Assembly: GCA_029552825.1 (NCBI GenBank)
Contig: JAKPDL010000227.1
Span: 124,001-188,000, forward strand
DNA from: Bacteroidota bacterium
Lineage (GTDB): Bacteria; Bacteroidota; Bacteroidia; Bacteroidales; VadinHA17
Length of the DNA: 64,000 nucleotides
Direction of reading: 5' to 3'
Made by a program: the position numbers and the translations under genes. Below the pieces are notes generated by a model. It worked only from the letters and a program-made list of their open reading frames with translations, was not told the origin of the DNA and did not search any database. Shown here piece after piece: positions 26,781 to 34,580 of this stretch. Within the stretch, counting starts at the first letter, position 1; each line of letters opens with the position of its first letter.

Positions 26781-27793
26781 TGATTTAATATAAATATACC
26801 ATTTTTATAAGTTCCGATGTAAATATTGTTTTCGTCATCAGTTTCAATTGTTGTTATTATGTCATCCGGAAAGCTGTTATCTGGTGATTTGAGCCAGGAT
26901 TTTCCGTTATAGACATAAATTACAGCTTCATGTTTTTTGTTGTCGTAAGAAGCCAGCCAGCAGAAATTCCTTTTATCGGCTATTACACGTGTAGAGAAAT
27001 GGATAAGGGGAGGATTTTCGTTTTTGTTCAGTAAATGCCAGTTACCATTTTCAAAGGAATATACCTTATTTGTTTCAAAAGCAGAGGATAGTGAAAAATC
27101 TTCAACAACATATATTATACCTGCCGGACTTACTGTAAATGAGAAAATCCAGTAAAATGTACCGTTTTCATTGCCGAGACAATCCCATTCCTTGTTGTAA
27201 ATTCTGTATATGTTTGATTTGCCAACCTTTCCTGAAGTTGCAATATATACAGCTCCATCTTCTCCGGCAACCATATCTGAGATAACATTCTGGTTCAGGG
27301 GTGAGTTTTCGGGGGTAAGGAATTCGAACTTGTTTCCGTTGAAAATGCCAATGCCTCCAAGCATATGTGCACAACTGGAGAACCAGATATTACCATTCTT
27401 ATCAATTTCAACCTCAGCAATATAGTCACGCGGGAATCCGGAATTTTCTTTGTTGTACCAGGTAAATTTCCTGTTTTCTAATCTGCATAAACCTTTTCCT
27501 CCAGTGCCAATCCACAACACTGAACTCTTATCCACTGCTATATCCATTACTGGGCTTCCGAGGTCAAATTTTTCCTGGTTATTTCCCCTGATAATATAAA
27601 GATCATTTTCAGAACCAACGAAAAGAGTTCCGTCGTTAGAAGTTGCCAGACAGTTGATTTTCCTGCCCTCAAGCAGATGGCGTGTAATTTTGAAGCTAAC
27701 CGATGATGAATACCAAAATTTATCGTTATCTTTTCTACAGGTAGTTATGAACAATATAATGAATAATAGCACAAATGAATAATTCTTTCTCAT
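26777..27793 (-). CDS. beta-propeller lipoprotein (ligand-sensor-type repeats)
   Basis: A 338-residue protein with a lipoprotein signal (FVLLFIILFITTC, lipid Cys at 19). The remainder is made of propeller repeats of the kind found in the periplasmic part of hybrid two-component sensors: VLWIGTGGKGLCRLENRKFTWYN, NGNIWFSS, GAVYIATSGKVG, NNIYIGTYKNGIFIL. There is no kinase part, so this is a free-standing propeller. It is followed with a 4-bp overlap by a small barrel-like gene. Its task and ligand are unknown. Confidence 0.7.
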   Translation of the reverse strand: MRKNYSFVLLFIILFITTCRKDNDKFWYSSSVSFKITRHLLEGRKINCLATSNDGTLFVGSENDLYIIRGNNQEKFDLGSPVMDIAVDKSSVLWIGTGGKGLCRLENRKFTWYNKENSGFPRDYIAEVEIDKNGNIWFSSCAHMLGGIGIFNGNKFEFLTPENSPLNQNVISDMVAGEDGAVYIATSGKVGKSNIYRIYNKEWDCLGNENGTFYWIFSFTVSPAGIIYVVEDFSLSSAFETNKVYSFENGNWHLLNKNENPPLIHFSTRVIADKRNFCWLASYDNKKHEAVIYVYNGKSWLKSPDNSFPDDIITTIETDDENNIYIGTYKNGIFILNQ

Positions 27794-28075
27794 GAATAAG
27801 AGGTTAATGCATTAAAAGCCATATAAAAATAACGCCTAATTATTGCAAAAATTATACCATTAATCAAAGTATTTAAGAAATAAGGTAGCATAATGAAAAT
27901 TTCAATTATGGATCACCTATTTTAGTTAGTATGGGATGAGTTATGTGAAGAGCATTTAACTTTCCAATTTTAAAAAAGGAACAGGGACTATCAGTCCTGC
28001 AGACATAGACATTGACGAAATACCCTTGTAAGAACCTGGCTTTTTGCCGGATTATATTTTTAACTATTTCTTTTT

Positions 28076-29338
28076 TTAAACTCTTTCAAAAGGAATGCTG
28101 AAGAAAAACGTAGTTCCCTCACCAGGTTCAGAAAAGAACCAGATCTTACCCCCAAGAAGTTCAACATAACCTTTTGAGATGTAGAGACCAAGACCAGTAC
28201 CTCCATGCAGGCGCGACGGCCCATTGTCGGCCTGAAAGAAACTGGTGAAAATATAATTGTAATACTCTTCTGATATACCTTTGCCCGTGTCGTATACATA
28301 GAATTCTACCATGCCACCCGATATTACATAGCCAATTTCCACTTCTCCCCCATCTGTAAACTTCACTGCATTATCTCCCATATTCTGAAGAACCCGCTTT
28401 ACCTTTTCCTGGTCTGTCATTATATTCACATCTTCATCATCCAGAGGAACTCTATATGAAATATTTATACCCTTATCACCAGCTTTTTTCTTCAGTCTGT
28501 CATAAACACTTCTGATAATTGAATTCAGATTAGCAGGCTCCTTTTTTATCTTCACGGTTCCTGATTCAATTTGTGATGCTTCTATGATATCATTAACTGT
28601 TTCAAGCAGAGTATCGGCACTCTTTAATATAATTTCTGCATATTCTTCCCTCTTTTCTTGAGGGCATTCGGGTTCACATAAAATGGAGCTAAATCCAATT
28701 ATTGCATTTAACGGAGTCCTTATTTCGTGAGATATATTTCTCAGGAAAGTTTTTTTGAAATTTTCAAATTCATGATTATCATATTTTTTGGTTAATTCAG
28801 CATTAAATGAATTCCACTTTTCAGGATCAAAAAATATCCCGCATATCTCTTTTACTTTGCCTGTTTCTGAATCGACGACTGGTGTTGCAAATTCAAAAAT
28901 TCTTTTTTTCCTGCCTCCAGGCATTTTTACCTGCAATTCAACCCTGAAATTTTCTATTTTGCCCGAAAACAGTTCTTTTCTGGCTTCAATTATTTCTACG
29001 GGAATATTATTGTCGAGGGAAACCATTTTTTCAACGATGCTTCTGTAAATCCCTTCTTTGAAATCTTCCGGTGAAATGCCCAGCAGTTCCCTGATTCCAT
29101 TTCCGACTATAATTAAGCAATTTTCAGACCCGGCAACATCATTTTCCAGTATTATCCTGTAAGGAACCCCTCCTGCATTTTCAATTAACCTGAAAAGTGT
29201 ATGAATTTCGTTATCAGGAATAATATCGTTCCTGCATCCTCCAGCTCCTTTAGAGTATTCGTAAACCTTCTGCCATCCAAATGAATTCATATCAATAAAA
29301 TAAAATACTACTTCTTCCCTTTTCGAAGAAGAAAGCAT
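28076..29338 (-). CDS. soluble PAS-domain sensor histidine kinase
   Basis: A 420-residue protein with no TM segment. A PAS-like region (about 60-175, CLIIVGNGIRELLGISPEDF) precedes a HisKA domain with phospho-acceptor His204 in FLRNISHEIRTPLNAIIGFS. An ATPase domain follows with N box QNMGDNAVKF, G1 DTGKGIS and G2 GGTGLGLYISKG. No response regulator is nearby, so the target is unknown. It is divergent from the sigma-factor gene. A copy of the GTAACAATT-N15-TTAAACRGT element lies 52 bp upstream of its ATG in the correct orientation, tying it to the peptide and Cys-rich genes. Confidence 0.9.
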   Translation of the reverse strand: MLSSSKREEVVFYFIDMNSFGWQKVYEYSKGAGGCRNDIIPDNEIHTLFRLIENAGGVPYRIILENDVAGSENCLIIVGNGIRELLGISPEDFKEGIYRSIVEKMVSLDNNIPVEIIEARKELFSGKIENFRVELQVKMPGGRKKRIFEFATPVVDSETGKVKEICGIFFDPEKWNSFNAELTKKYDNHEFENFKKTFLRNISHEIRTPLNAIIGFSSILCEPECPQEKREEYAEIILKSADTLLETVNDIIEASQIESGTVKIKKEPANLNSIIRSVYDRLKKKAGDKGINISYRVPLDDEDVNIMTDQEKVKRVLQNMGDNAVKFTDGGEVEIGYVISGGMVEFYVYDTGKGISEEYYNYIFTSFFQADNGPSRLHGGTGLGLYISKGYVELLGGKIWFFSEPGEGTTFFFSIPFERV

Positions 29339-29390
29339 AATAAAGTATCATCTGTTTTATCAATATACCTTATAGTCTTTTTCAGTTTTC

Positions 29391-29423
29391 ACTGTTTAAT
29401 TGCGATTGACCCAAAATTGTTAC
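29391..29423 (-). promoter_or_regulatory. two-box element, copy 1 (upstream of the histidine kinase)
   Basis: On the minus strand GTAACAATT (29423-29415), 15 nt, TTAAACAGT (29399-29391), then 52 nt to the kinase ATG. Boxes and spacing match copies 2 and 3. The 15-nt spacer agrees with copy 2 at 12 positions. The GTAAC box recalls -35 elements of ECF sigma factors, and an ECF-like gene lies on the other side. Confidence 0.6.
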
Positions 29424-29484
29424 CTGTTTTTTAAAAAAATTTTTATATCTGTTGGTAACTTTTTATTTATTTATAAATTTGTCA

Positions 29485-30114
29485 ATGAATTACGGGTGTG
29501 CGAATAAAGAGTTTTATCAGGTGAAAGAGTATTCTGACAGCGAAATAATTGAGTGTCTGCGCAACCGGCAGGGTTATGTTGTCAGTTACCTGATGGACAG
29601 GTACCTGCCAATGATAAGGCTTATGGTTGTGCAATTTGGTGGCACAAATGAAGATGCGCGCGACATTTTCCAGGAAGGCCTGATGATAATGCTTGAGAAG
29701 ATTGACGACAGAAACTTTGTTCTGACCTGCAAGTTCAAAACCCTTTTTTATTGTGTCTGTGAAAACCTCTGGAAAATGGTTCTGGCAAAAAGAAAATCAG
29801 CCGAAAACTTTTTCCACAGGAAAACTGAGGAAGAATCAGAGAAAGATCCCGGGGAAAAGATAGACGATGAACTATACCAGAGGATATTCAGGGAATCATT
29901 CGATTCGCTCGATGAATTGAGCAAAGAGATACTTAAATTATACTGGCAGGAAAAATCACCTGCCGAAATAGCAGAAATTCTTGGCTATACATATGGATAT
30001 GTAAAGAAAAAGAAAAGTGAGGCACAGGCTGAACTGACAAAGAAATTGAAACAGCACCCTGATTACAGAAAAATAATGAAGCTCGAAAAACTGACAGGTA
30101 CTCCTGTTGTTTAA
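29485..30114 (+). CDS. ECF-like sigma-70 family RNA polymerase sigma factor
   Basis: A 209-residue protein with sigma region 2 (about 25-85; DRYLPMIRLMVVQFGGTNEDARDIFQEGLM) and region 4 (about 140-190; LDELSKEILKLYWQEKSPAEIAEILGYTYGYVKKKKSEAQ). There is no region 3, as in ECF factors. The ATG at 29485 is preferred over a TTG at 29452 that would add 11 residues. It is followed 41 bp downstream by a single-pass TPR membrane protein that could act as its anti-sigma factor. I infer that it controls the two-box element found three times in this region. Confidence 0.85.
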   Translation: MNYGCANKEFYQVKEYSDSEIIECLRNRQGYVVSYLMDRYLPMIRLMVVQFGGTNEDARDIFQEGLMIMLEKIDDRNFVLTCKFKTLFYCVCENLWKMVLAKRKSAENFFHRKTEEESEKDPGEKIDDELYQRIFRESFDSLDELSKEILKLYWQEKSPAEIAEILGYTYGYVKKKKSEAQAELTKKLKQHPDYRKIMKLEKLTGTPVV

Positions 30115-30155
30115 ATAATCAAACATTGACTTCTGATTAAGGTTAAAGACAAAAA

Positions 30156-31190
30156 ATGAATATGAGACTGAGAACAGAACACAACAGAATAAATGATAAC
30201 CTGGCAAAATCCGGTAATAACGGACAGTCATGGTTTGACGAAGATTCTGTTCTCAGTTCTCATGATCAGGCACTTTTAAGGCTGACAGGTGAATATCTGA
30301 CTGCCATGTCTGATATCGAAGAAGTGAAAAATGACCCGGATTATTTAGTAGCGAGTTCTCTGGCGGTTGAGATGATTCGTGAATATAAGGAGAAGCCAGT
30401 ATGGAGCCGTGACAATGAGAAATTTATAAGGGAATCGTTTGAAAAAGCAGAGGAAGAAAAAAGTATAATTCAGGAAATAAGCGAAATTAAAGCTGAAGCT
30501 GAAAAGAAAGGTGTTTTTGAAACTGCGGAAGAATGGGTCAATGACTGGAACAGAAGAAAAGTTGCAGGTAGAACAGAAACGGATAAGATTAGAGAAATAG
30601 AGAATTTTGTAACAGGTTCGTTGAATAATGAAATAAGTGAACCAGAAGTTAGATATAATAACAGAAGTAAAAAACCGGTAGTTAAAATATTAAGATATGT
30701 TGCTATTCCTGCAGCAGCAGCAATAGGTATGTTTATTATGCTCAGAATTTTCACGGCACCTTTTAATACTGAAAAAATATACTCTGAAATATACCAGCCA
30801 TTGCCTGCAATTACAGGTATCACAAGGGGCGGTGCTGCAACTATCAGGGATAATTTCAGCGAGGGCATAGTAAAGTACAGGAAAGGAGACTATTACGGTG
30901 CAGCGCTATCGTTTTCCGAAGCAATGAAAACCGATAGTAGTTCATTTGCAGTAAAATTTTATCAGGGCATTACACAGATTGCACTTGGTAATTATTCTTC
31001 CGCTGTTAATTTACTTGAAAATATCACCGGCAGCGAGACAGAATACGGGAAGGATGCCTGCTGGTATCTGGGACTGGCTTATCTTAAACTTGGAGAAAAA
31101 GAAAAAGCTTTGAAATATCTCACGCCATTGTCTGAATCCCGGGGTTTTTATCGGGATAAAGCCCGAAAAATAGTACGTCGCCTCAGGTAA
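30156..31190 (+). CDS. single-pass membrane TPR protein, possible anti-sigma factor
   Basis: A 344-residue protein. Residues 1-177 are hydrophilic and charged (predicted cytoplasmic), 178-199 form one TM helix (YVAIPAAAAIGMFIMLRIFT), and 200-344 are periplasmic with TPR-like repeats (YRKGDYYGAALSFSEAMKTD, YLGLAYLKLGEKEKALKYLT). It follows the sigma gene in the position and topology usual for a membrane anti-sigma factor, but no ZAS-type motif is visible, so this is inference. Its 3' end overlaps the convergent CHAT gene by 43 bp, so the two transcripts are antisense over their ends. Confidence 0.75.
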   Translation: MNMRLRTEHNRINDNLAKSGNNGQSWFDEDSVLSSHDQALLRLTGEYLTAMSDIEEVKNDPDYLVASSLAVEMIREYKEKPVWSRDNEKFIRESFEKAEEEKSIIQEISEIKAEAEKKGVFETAEEWVNDWNRRKVAGRTETDKIREIENFVTGSLNNEISEPEVRYNNRSKKPVVKILRYVAIPAAAAIGMFIMLRIFTAPFNTEKIYSEIYQPLPAITGITRGGAATIRDNFSEGIVKYRKGDYYGAALSFSEAMKTDSSSFAVKFYQGITQIALGNYSSAVNLLENITGSETEYGKDACWYLGLAYLKLGEKEKALKYLTPLSESRGFYRDKARKIVRRLR

Positions 31191-33928
31191 ATAACAAAAA
31201 CCGGAATACATAATATAATTATGCTACCTGTAACCAGCAGGTAGATTCGTTTATTTGTTGCAAGAGAACTGTTGTCTCCCAGCAGTTCGTATGCTCCCCA
31301 GTAATAGGGATTGGAATATACCGGTGGCATGGTTGCCAGGTAATCTAGTTTGGCTTGCCTGAGTGCCCTGTCTTTCGTTTTGCCCTTTGAAAGATACTTA
31401 TAAAACGATGACATTATTTTAGCGCTTGTTTCATCATTAATATCCCATTTTGTTCTTACAACAGAAGATGCACCGGCAAGGAGAAAACTGCGGGCAAGGC
31501 TTATCACCCCCTCGCTCCGGTGAAGGGAGCCGGTACCGGAATTACATGCACTTAAGACCACCATAGGCGAGTTCATGTTGCTCAGGCTAATCTCATAATT
31601 ATATAACCTGTTTTTCCCGGTGCTGTCCGGAGAAGAGTCAAAAAGAAGACAGGAAAACCTTGAATCGGAAGTGTCTATTAGTGAGTGCATTGCAAGATGA
31701 AAAACGGCTGATTTATTTAAAGACTGCATGAACACCTCTTTTTGAGCCATAGCTGAGGTAAATTTCTTACCGGGAAACCATCTGAAAATATTTTCAATTT
31801 CCTTTTCAGCTTCTTCCAGGGGCATTAATCCTTGATTATTAATGAGATTATCCTGTTCATAACCGGGCAAGAATGCGTATACTCCTGCCTTCCTGTCAAA
31901 CCTGACATTTTTTCCCTTTAAAAGGCCTGAAGAATAGTTATATGTAAATGAATAATTATTAATAAGGTAATCGAGACCCTCATAGCTCCCGAAACCCGGC
32001 TCGGGCATTTTACGGAGGAAGGCTTCAAAAGGAAGCCATGAAATCTCTTCATCAGGTATAATTATCAGCCTTTTGCCTCTGAAAAGTTTCTCATAAGGCA
32101 TAATTAGCCTTTTATACATGTAATTGAGAACCTCAGTACATTTATTGAATGATATGCCATTTTTTCCTGTAAAAGCCATTGAATTAATGCAATATAGCAC
32201 AGTGCGGGCATTCCCGGTGAATGAGGAATCAACCTCTGTTTCGAAGCAATGCAGATTGTTTCTGGTTATAACAAATGCGTAAATAATTCTTTTACCCTCA
32301 GAACGAGGAGAAGATATAAGATAATCGAGAACTGTTTCATTTCTTTCAAGATTTTTTTGTAATTCTTTCAGTGGTACCGTCTCAGTTTTTTCAAGCAAAT
32401 TGCGGTATGAAGGGAATAAAGCATTTATTGTTGCTTCTATCTGTTCATTCTCTCTTCTCATTTCAAACAGCGCATCTTTCCAGAATCTGATTTTTGAACT
32501 GTCGGGCGCCAATTTTTGTGATTCTTCAATTATGAGGTGGTTATATCCTGCTATGCCTGATGTAATCTGTTTTTTTCTCTGGCTGATAGAATCAGGGAGA
32601 TTAAGAGTAATGAGGTAGTCTCGTCCTGCAATCTCGCTTCTTAGTATGGCGGCTTTGCATTTACTGGCAAATTCATATACTTTTTCAGGAGGCACCAGAT
32701 CTCTTTTCAGATTCATGAGACTATAAGCAATATGTACTGCACTCACGTATGTCTCTTTCTCATTTTCAGTAAGATAAGCCTTGCTCTCTTCATCAGGATA
32801 GCCATTTCTGATCTGCTCAATAAGTGTTACGGCCAGTTCGGCAGTCCCAAGAGCAGCCTGGAGCCATCGGGTTTTATCAGTTATTTCATTCGTATTTTCA
32901 GCAAGTTGCTCAAATGCTGTTGTTTTGCTTTTCAGGACTTCGAGAAGGCGGATATCAAAAATAGATGAATCGGGAAGCGGATTGGAAAATATATCTGTGT
33001 CTTCAAAATTTCGCGATATGGCTATCAGTGCCTTTTGATAATAAATAAGAGCGGTGTCGTAAGAATGGTTTTTGAAATAAAAATCGCCAGTGTTCTTGTA
33101 TACGAGGGAGGTAAGCGGGTGTTTTGGTCCGTAGCTTTTAAGGCATATTGAAAGGGCTTTCTCATGGGCTTTGAGAGCTTCAGATTTTCTGTCAGTTGAC
33201 TGCAGAAACTGAGCATATTCAAAATATACCTCGGCAGTTCTATAATAGCCAGCACCATACTCTTTTTCAAAACTTTCAATGCTTTTCAGGAAGAACGATT
33301 CGGCTTTTTTGAATTCACCGAGACGAAAATAGGTTTTGGCAAGATTGAGGTAAGTGAGTCCAATATTTTGATTATTTAATTTAAGTCTAATATTTAAGCT
33401 CTTGAGAAAGTATTCTAGAGCTTTGTTATAATTCATTGATTCATAGTAAATAATCCCCAGATTTAAATAGGCAATTGAAATCCTATATAGCAAATCATTG
33501 CTGATTTCTATCTCTTTATAAATTCTTATTGCCTTTTCTATATATTCTATTGCAACATTGTATGATTTATAAAAAGTGAAAATTCTTGATTTATTAATAT
33601 AAATATCAGCAAGAATAGAATAACTTATTGATTTGGATAAAGATATATTTTCAGCAATATTATAATAATTTAAAGCTTCATTATAAAGACCTAAATTTCT
33701 TTTTATCAAACCAAGATTATTGTACGCTGCTGCCCTATAAAATAGAGGTAAAGTGTCATTACATTCAATAACTGAGATCATGTATCCTTGGGCATTAATA
33801 AAATCACCTTTATAAACTAATTCTTGGTACTTAAGAAATAAATTATATACATCATTTATTTGTGATAATGTAATATTACCTCTACAAATTATTATTAATA
33901 ATATACATAGATGAACGGTTCTTATCAT
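31148..33928 (-). CDS. secreted, membrane-anchored TPR-CHAT (caspase-like) protein
   Basis: A 926-residue protein. A signal peptide (1-22) is followed by about eight TPR units (e.g. LYNEALNYYNIAENI, NYNKALEYFLKSLNI, SYDTALIYYQKALIA), a helical linker and a CHAT peptidase domain (about 600-885). The catalytic dyad is intact: His748 in HLAMHSL and Cys795 in VVLSACNSGTG. One TM helix near 900-918 and a basic tail (LRRRTIF) anchor the C-terminus, so the protease should face the periplasm. It lies downstream of the Gly-Gly peptide gene, past a terminator. The N-terminal 200 codons are much more AT-rich than the rest. The substrate is unknown; the neighbouring peptide is a candidate. Confidence 0.88.
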   Translation of the reverse strand: MIRTVHLCILLIIICRGNITLSQINDVYNLFLKYQELVYKGDFINAQGYMISVIECNDTLPLFYRAAAYNNLGLIKRNLGLYNEALNYYNIAENISLSKSISYSILADIYINKSRIFTFYKSYNVAIEYIEKAIRIYKEIEISNDLLYRISIAYLNLGIIYYESMNYNKALEYFLKSLNIRLKLNNQNIGLTYLNLAKTYFRLGEFKKAESFFLKSIESFEKEYGAGYYRTAEVYFEYAQFLQSTDRKSEALKAHEKALSICLKSYGPKHPLTSLVYKNTGDFYFKNHSYDTALIYYQKALIAISRNFEDTDIFSNPLPDSSIFDIRLLEVLKSKTTAFEQLAENTNEITDKTRWLQAALGTAELAVTLIEQIRNGYPDEESKAYLTENEKETYVSAVHIAYSLMNLKRDLVPPEKVYEFASKCKAAILRSEIAGRDYLITLNLPDSISQRKKQITSGIAGYNHLIIEESQKLAPDSSKIRFWKDALFEMRRENEQIEATINALFPSYRNLLEKTETVPLKELQKNLERNETVLDYLISSPRSEGKRIIYAFVITRNNLHCFETEVDSSFTGNARTVLYCINSMAFTGKNGISFNKCTEVLNYMYKRLIMPYEKLFRGKRLIIIPDEEISWLPFEAFLRKMPEPGFGSYEGLDYLINNYSFTYNYSSGLLKGKNVRFDRKAGVYAFLPGYEQDNLINNQGLMPLEEAEKEIENIFRWFPGKKFTSAMAQKEVFMQSLNKSAVFHLAMHSLIDTSDSRFSCLLFDSSPDSTGKNRLYNYEISLSNMNSPMVVLSACNSGTGSLHRSEGVISLARSFLLAGASSVVRTKWDINDETSAKIMSSFYKYLSKGKTKDRALRQAKLDYLATMPPVYSNPYYWGAYELLGDNSSLATNKRIYLLVTGSIIILCIPVFVIYLRRRTIFRALSR

Positions 33929-33970
33929 TTACATGAAATTGACTTAAGTTTCCGGTTAAAATTATTAAAA

Positions 33971-34003
33971 TAAATAAAAAAGCATCCACGATAGGGATGC
34001 TTT
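33971..34003 (-). terminator. hairpin terminator between peptide gene and CHAT gene
   Basis: AAAGCATCC (33979-33987) pairs with GGATGCTTT (33995-34003) around a 7-nt loop, a 9-bp perfect stem. On the minus strand it is followed by T5 within a T/A-rich run. It lies 19 bp after the peptide stop and 42 bp before the CHAT start, so most transcripts from the two-box element would end after the peptide and CHAT would be made by readthrough. Confidence 0.7.
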
Positions 34004-34022
34004 AACTTGTATAATTTTAAGT

Positions 34023-34184
34023 TCATTCTGGTTTTGGAGGTGGTGGTGGAATAATAATTATATCCTCTCCCCCATCCCCATCCTCATTTCCTCCATAGAC
34101 GAACCTCATCTCATTAATGCTCAGTATCTCTTCCGGTTTGAAAACCGGTAATTCATTGTTTGGTTTTCTGTTTTTTGTTTTCAT
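34023..34184 (-). CDS. 53-residue Gly-Gly leader-type peptide with acidic, poly-Ile, poly-Pro tail
   Basis: The ORF runs from ATG 34184 to TGA at 34023-34025. The first part (MKTKNRKPNNELPVFKPEEI) is followed by LSINEMRFVYGG, which matches the pattern of Bacteroidota double-glycine peptide leaders (a short helix with EM before GG at 31-32). The remainder is acidic (NEDGDGGED), then four Ile, five Pro and KPE. A two-box element 26 bp upstream and a terminator just after support it as a real, separately transcribed gene. Cleavage after Gly32 and export are inferred. No C39 peptidase exporter is in the window; the CHAT protease next door may process or recognise it. Confidence 0.75.
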   Translation of the reverse strand: MKTKNRKPNNELPVFKPEEILSINEMRFVYGGNEDGDGGEDIIIIPPPPPKPE

Positions 34185-34210
34185 GACTTCTGTTTTTTAA
34201 GGTTAAAGAC

Positions 34211-34243
34211 ACCGTTTAATTGCGATTGGGTCAAAATTGTTAC
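34211..34243 (-). promoter_or_regulatory. two-box element, copy 2 (upstream of the Gly-Gly peptide)
   Basis: On the minus strand GTAACAATT (34243-34235), 15 nt, TTAAACGGT (34219-34211), then 26 nt to the peptide ATG. It is nearly identical to copy 1, including 12 of 15 spacer bases. Confidence 0.65.
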
Positions 34244-34491
34244 CTTAAATTTTAAAAATTTTTTCATGAAATTTAATAATATATTGATTATCAGTGAGTA
34301 AAAAAGTTATATAATCTACCTTACAGTAACTCTCTTTCAGGGTAAGGGTGTTATTGGGTGAAATGAGGTCTGGTCAAAGTGACTTTATCAGATGATTTCA
34401 AAAGATTTATCAATGAAATTTTTAACTGTTGCTTCTTCTCAATTAAAGCAAAGGAGAGCAATTTTAGCAGTTAAAAAAATGATATAAAAAA

Positions 34492-34524
34492 GTAACAATT
34501 CAGGGGTAAATCATATTAAACGGT
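34492..34524 (+). promoter_or_regulatory. two-box element, copy 3 (upstream of the Cys-rich protein)
   Basis: On the plus strand GTAACAATT (34492-34500), 15 nt, TTAAACGGT (34516-34524), then 56 nt to the ATG at 34581. Both 9-mers equal those of copy 2, while the spacer matches copy 1 at only 6 of 15 positions. This points to the boxes as the conserved, functional part. Confidence 0.65.
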
Positions 34525-34580
34525 AAAAACTTAACCCTGAACTGCTGGTGAGCTAATGTCGAATCAAACTAAATTTAACC

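Larger units (their letters stand above)
34185..34580. other. 396-bp intergenic region between peptide gene and Cys-rich gene
   Basis: No convincing ORF lies here. The interval holds two-box copies 2 and 3 pointing outward in opposite directions, so it is a divergent control region. It also contains a segment (34185-34211) that closely resembles the gap between the sigma and TPR genes (30128-30151). The middle (about 34250-34480) is AT-rich and I see no other structure in it. Confidence 0.7.

Noticed and set aside
27986-28006. Short hairpin (GACT-ATC-AGTC) in the 282-bp gap downstream of the histidine kinase
   Set aside because: The stem is short with a bulge and no T-run follows on either strand; not reported as a terminator. 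The rest of the gap shows nothing I can support.
29474-29481. TAAATTTG, an exact TAnnTTTG box just before the sigma-factor ATG
   Set aside because: It ends only 4 bp before the ATG, so a start 7 nt later would fall inside the coding sequence; no clear -33 box at 19-21 nt. Kept out as a promoter.
29956-30231. Minus-strand ORF of 91 codons opposite the sigma and TPR genes
   Set aside because: It lies antisense to two well-supported genes and has no domain or start context; a shadow frame.
34250-34480. Possible small ORF in the divergent control region
   Set aside because: The best frame (ATG near 34360) is only about 10 codons long.
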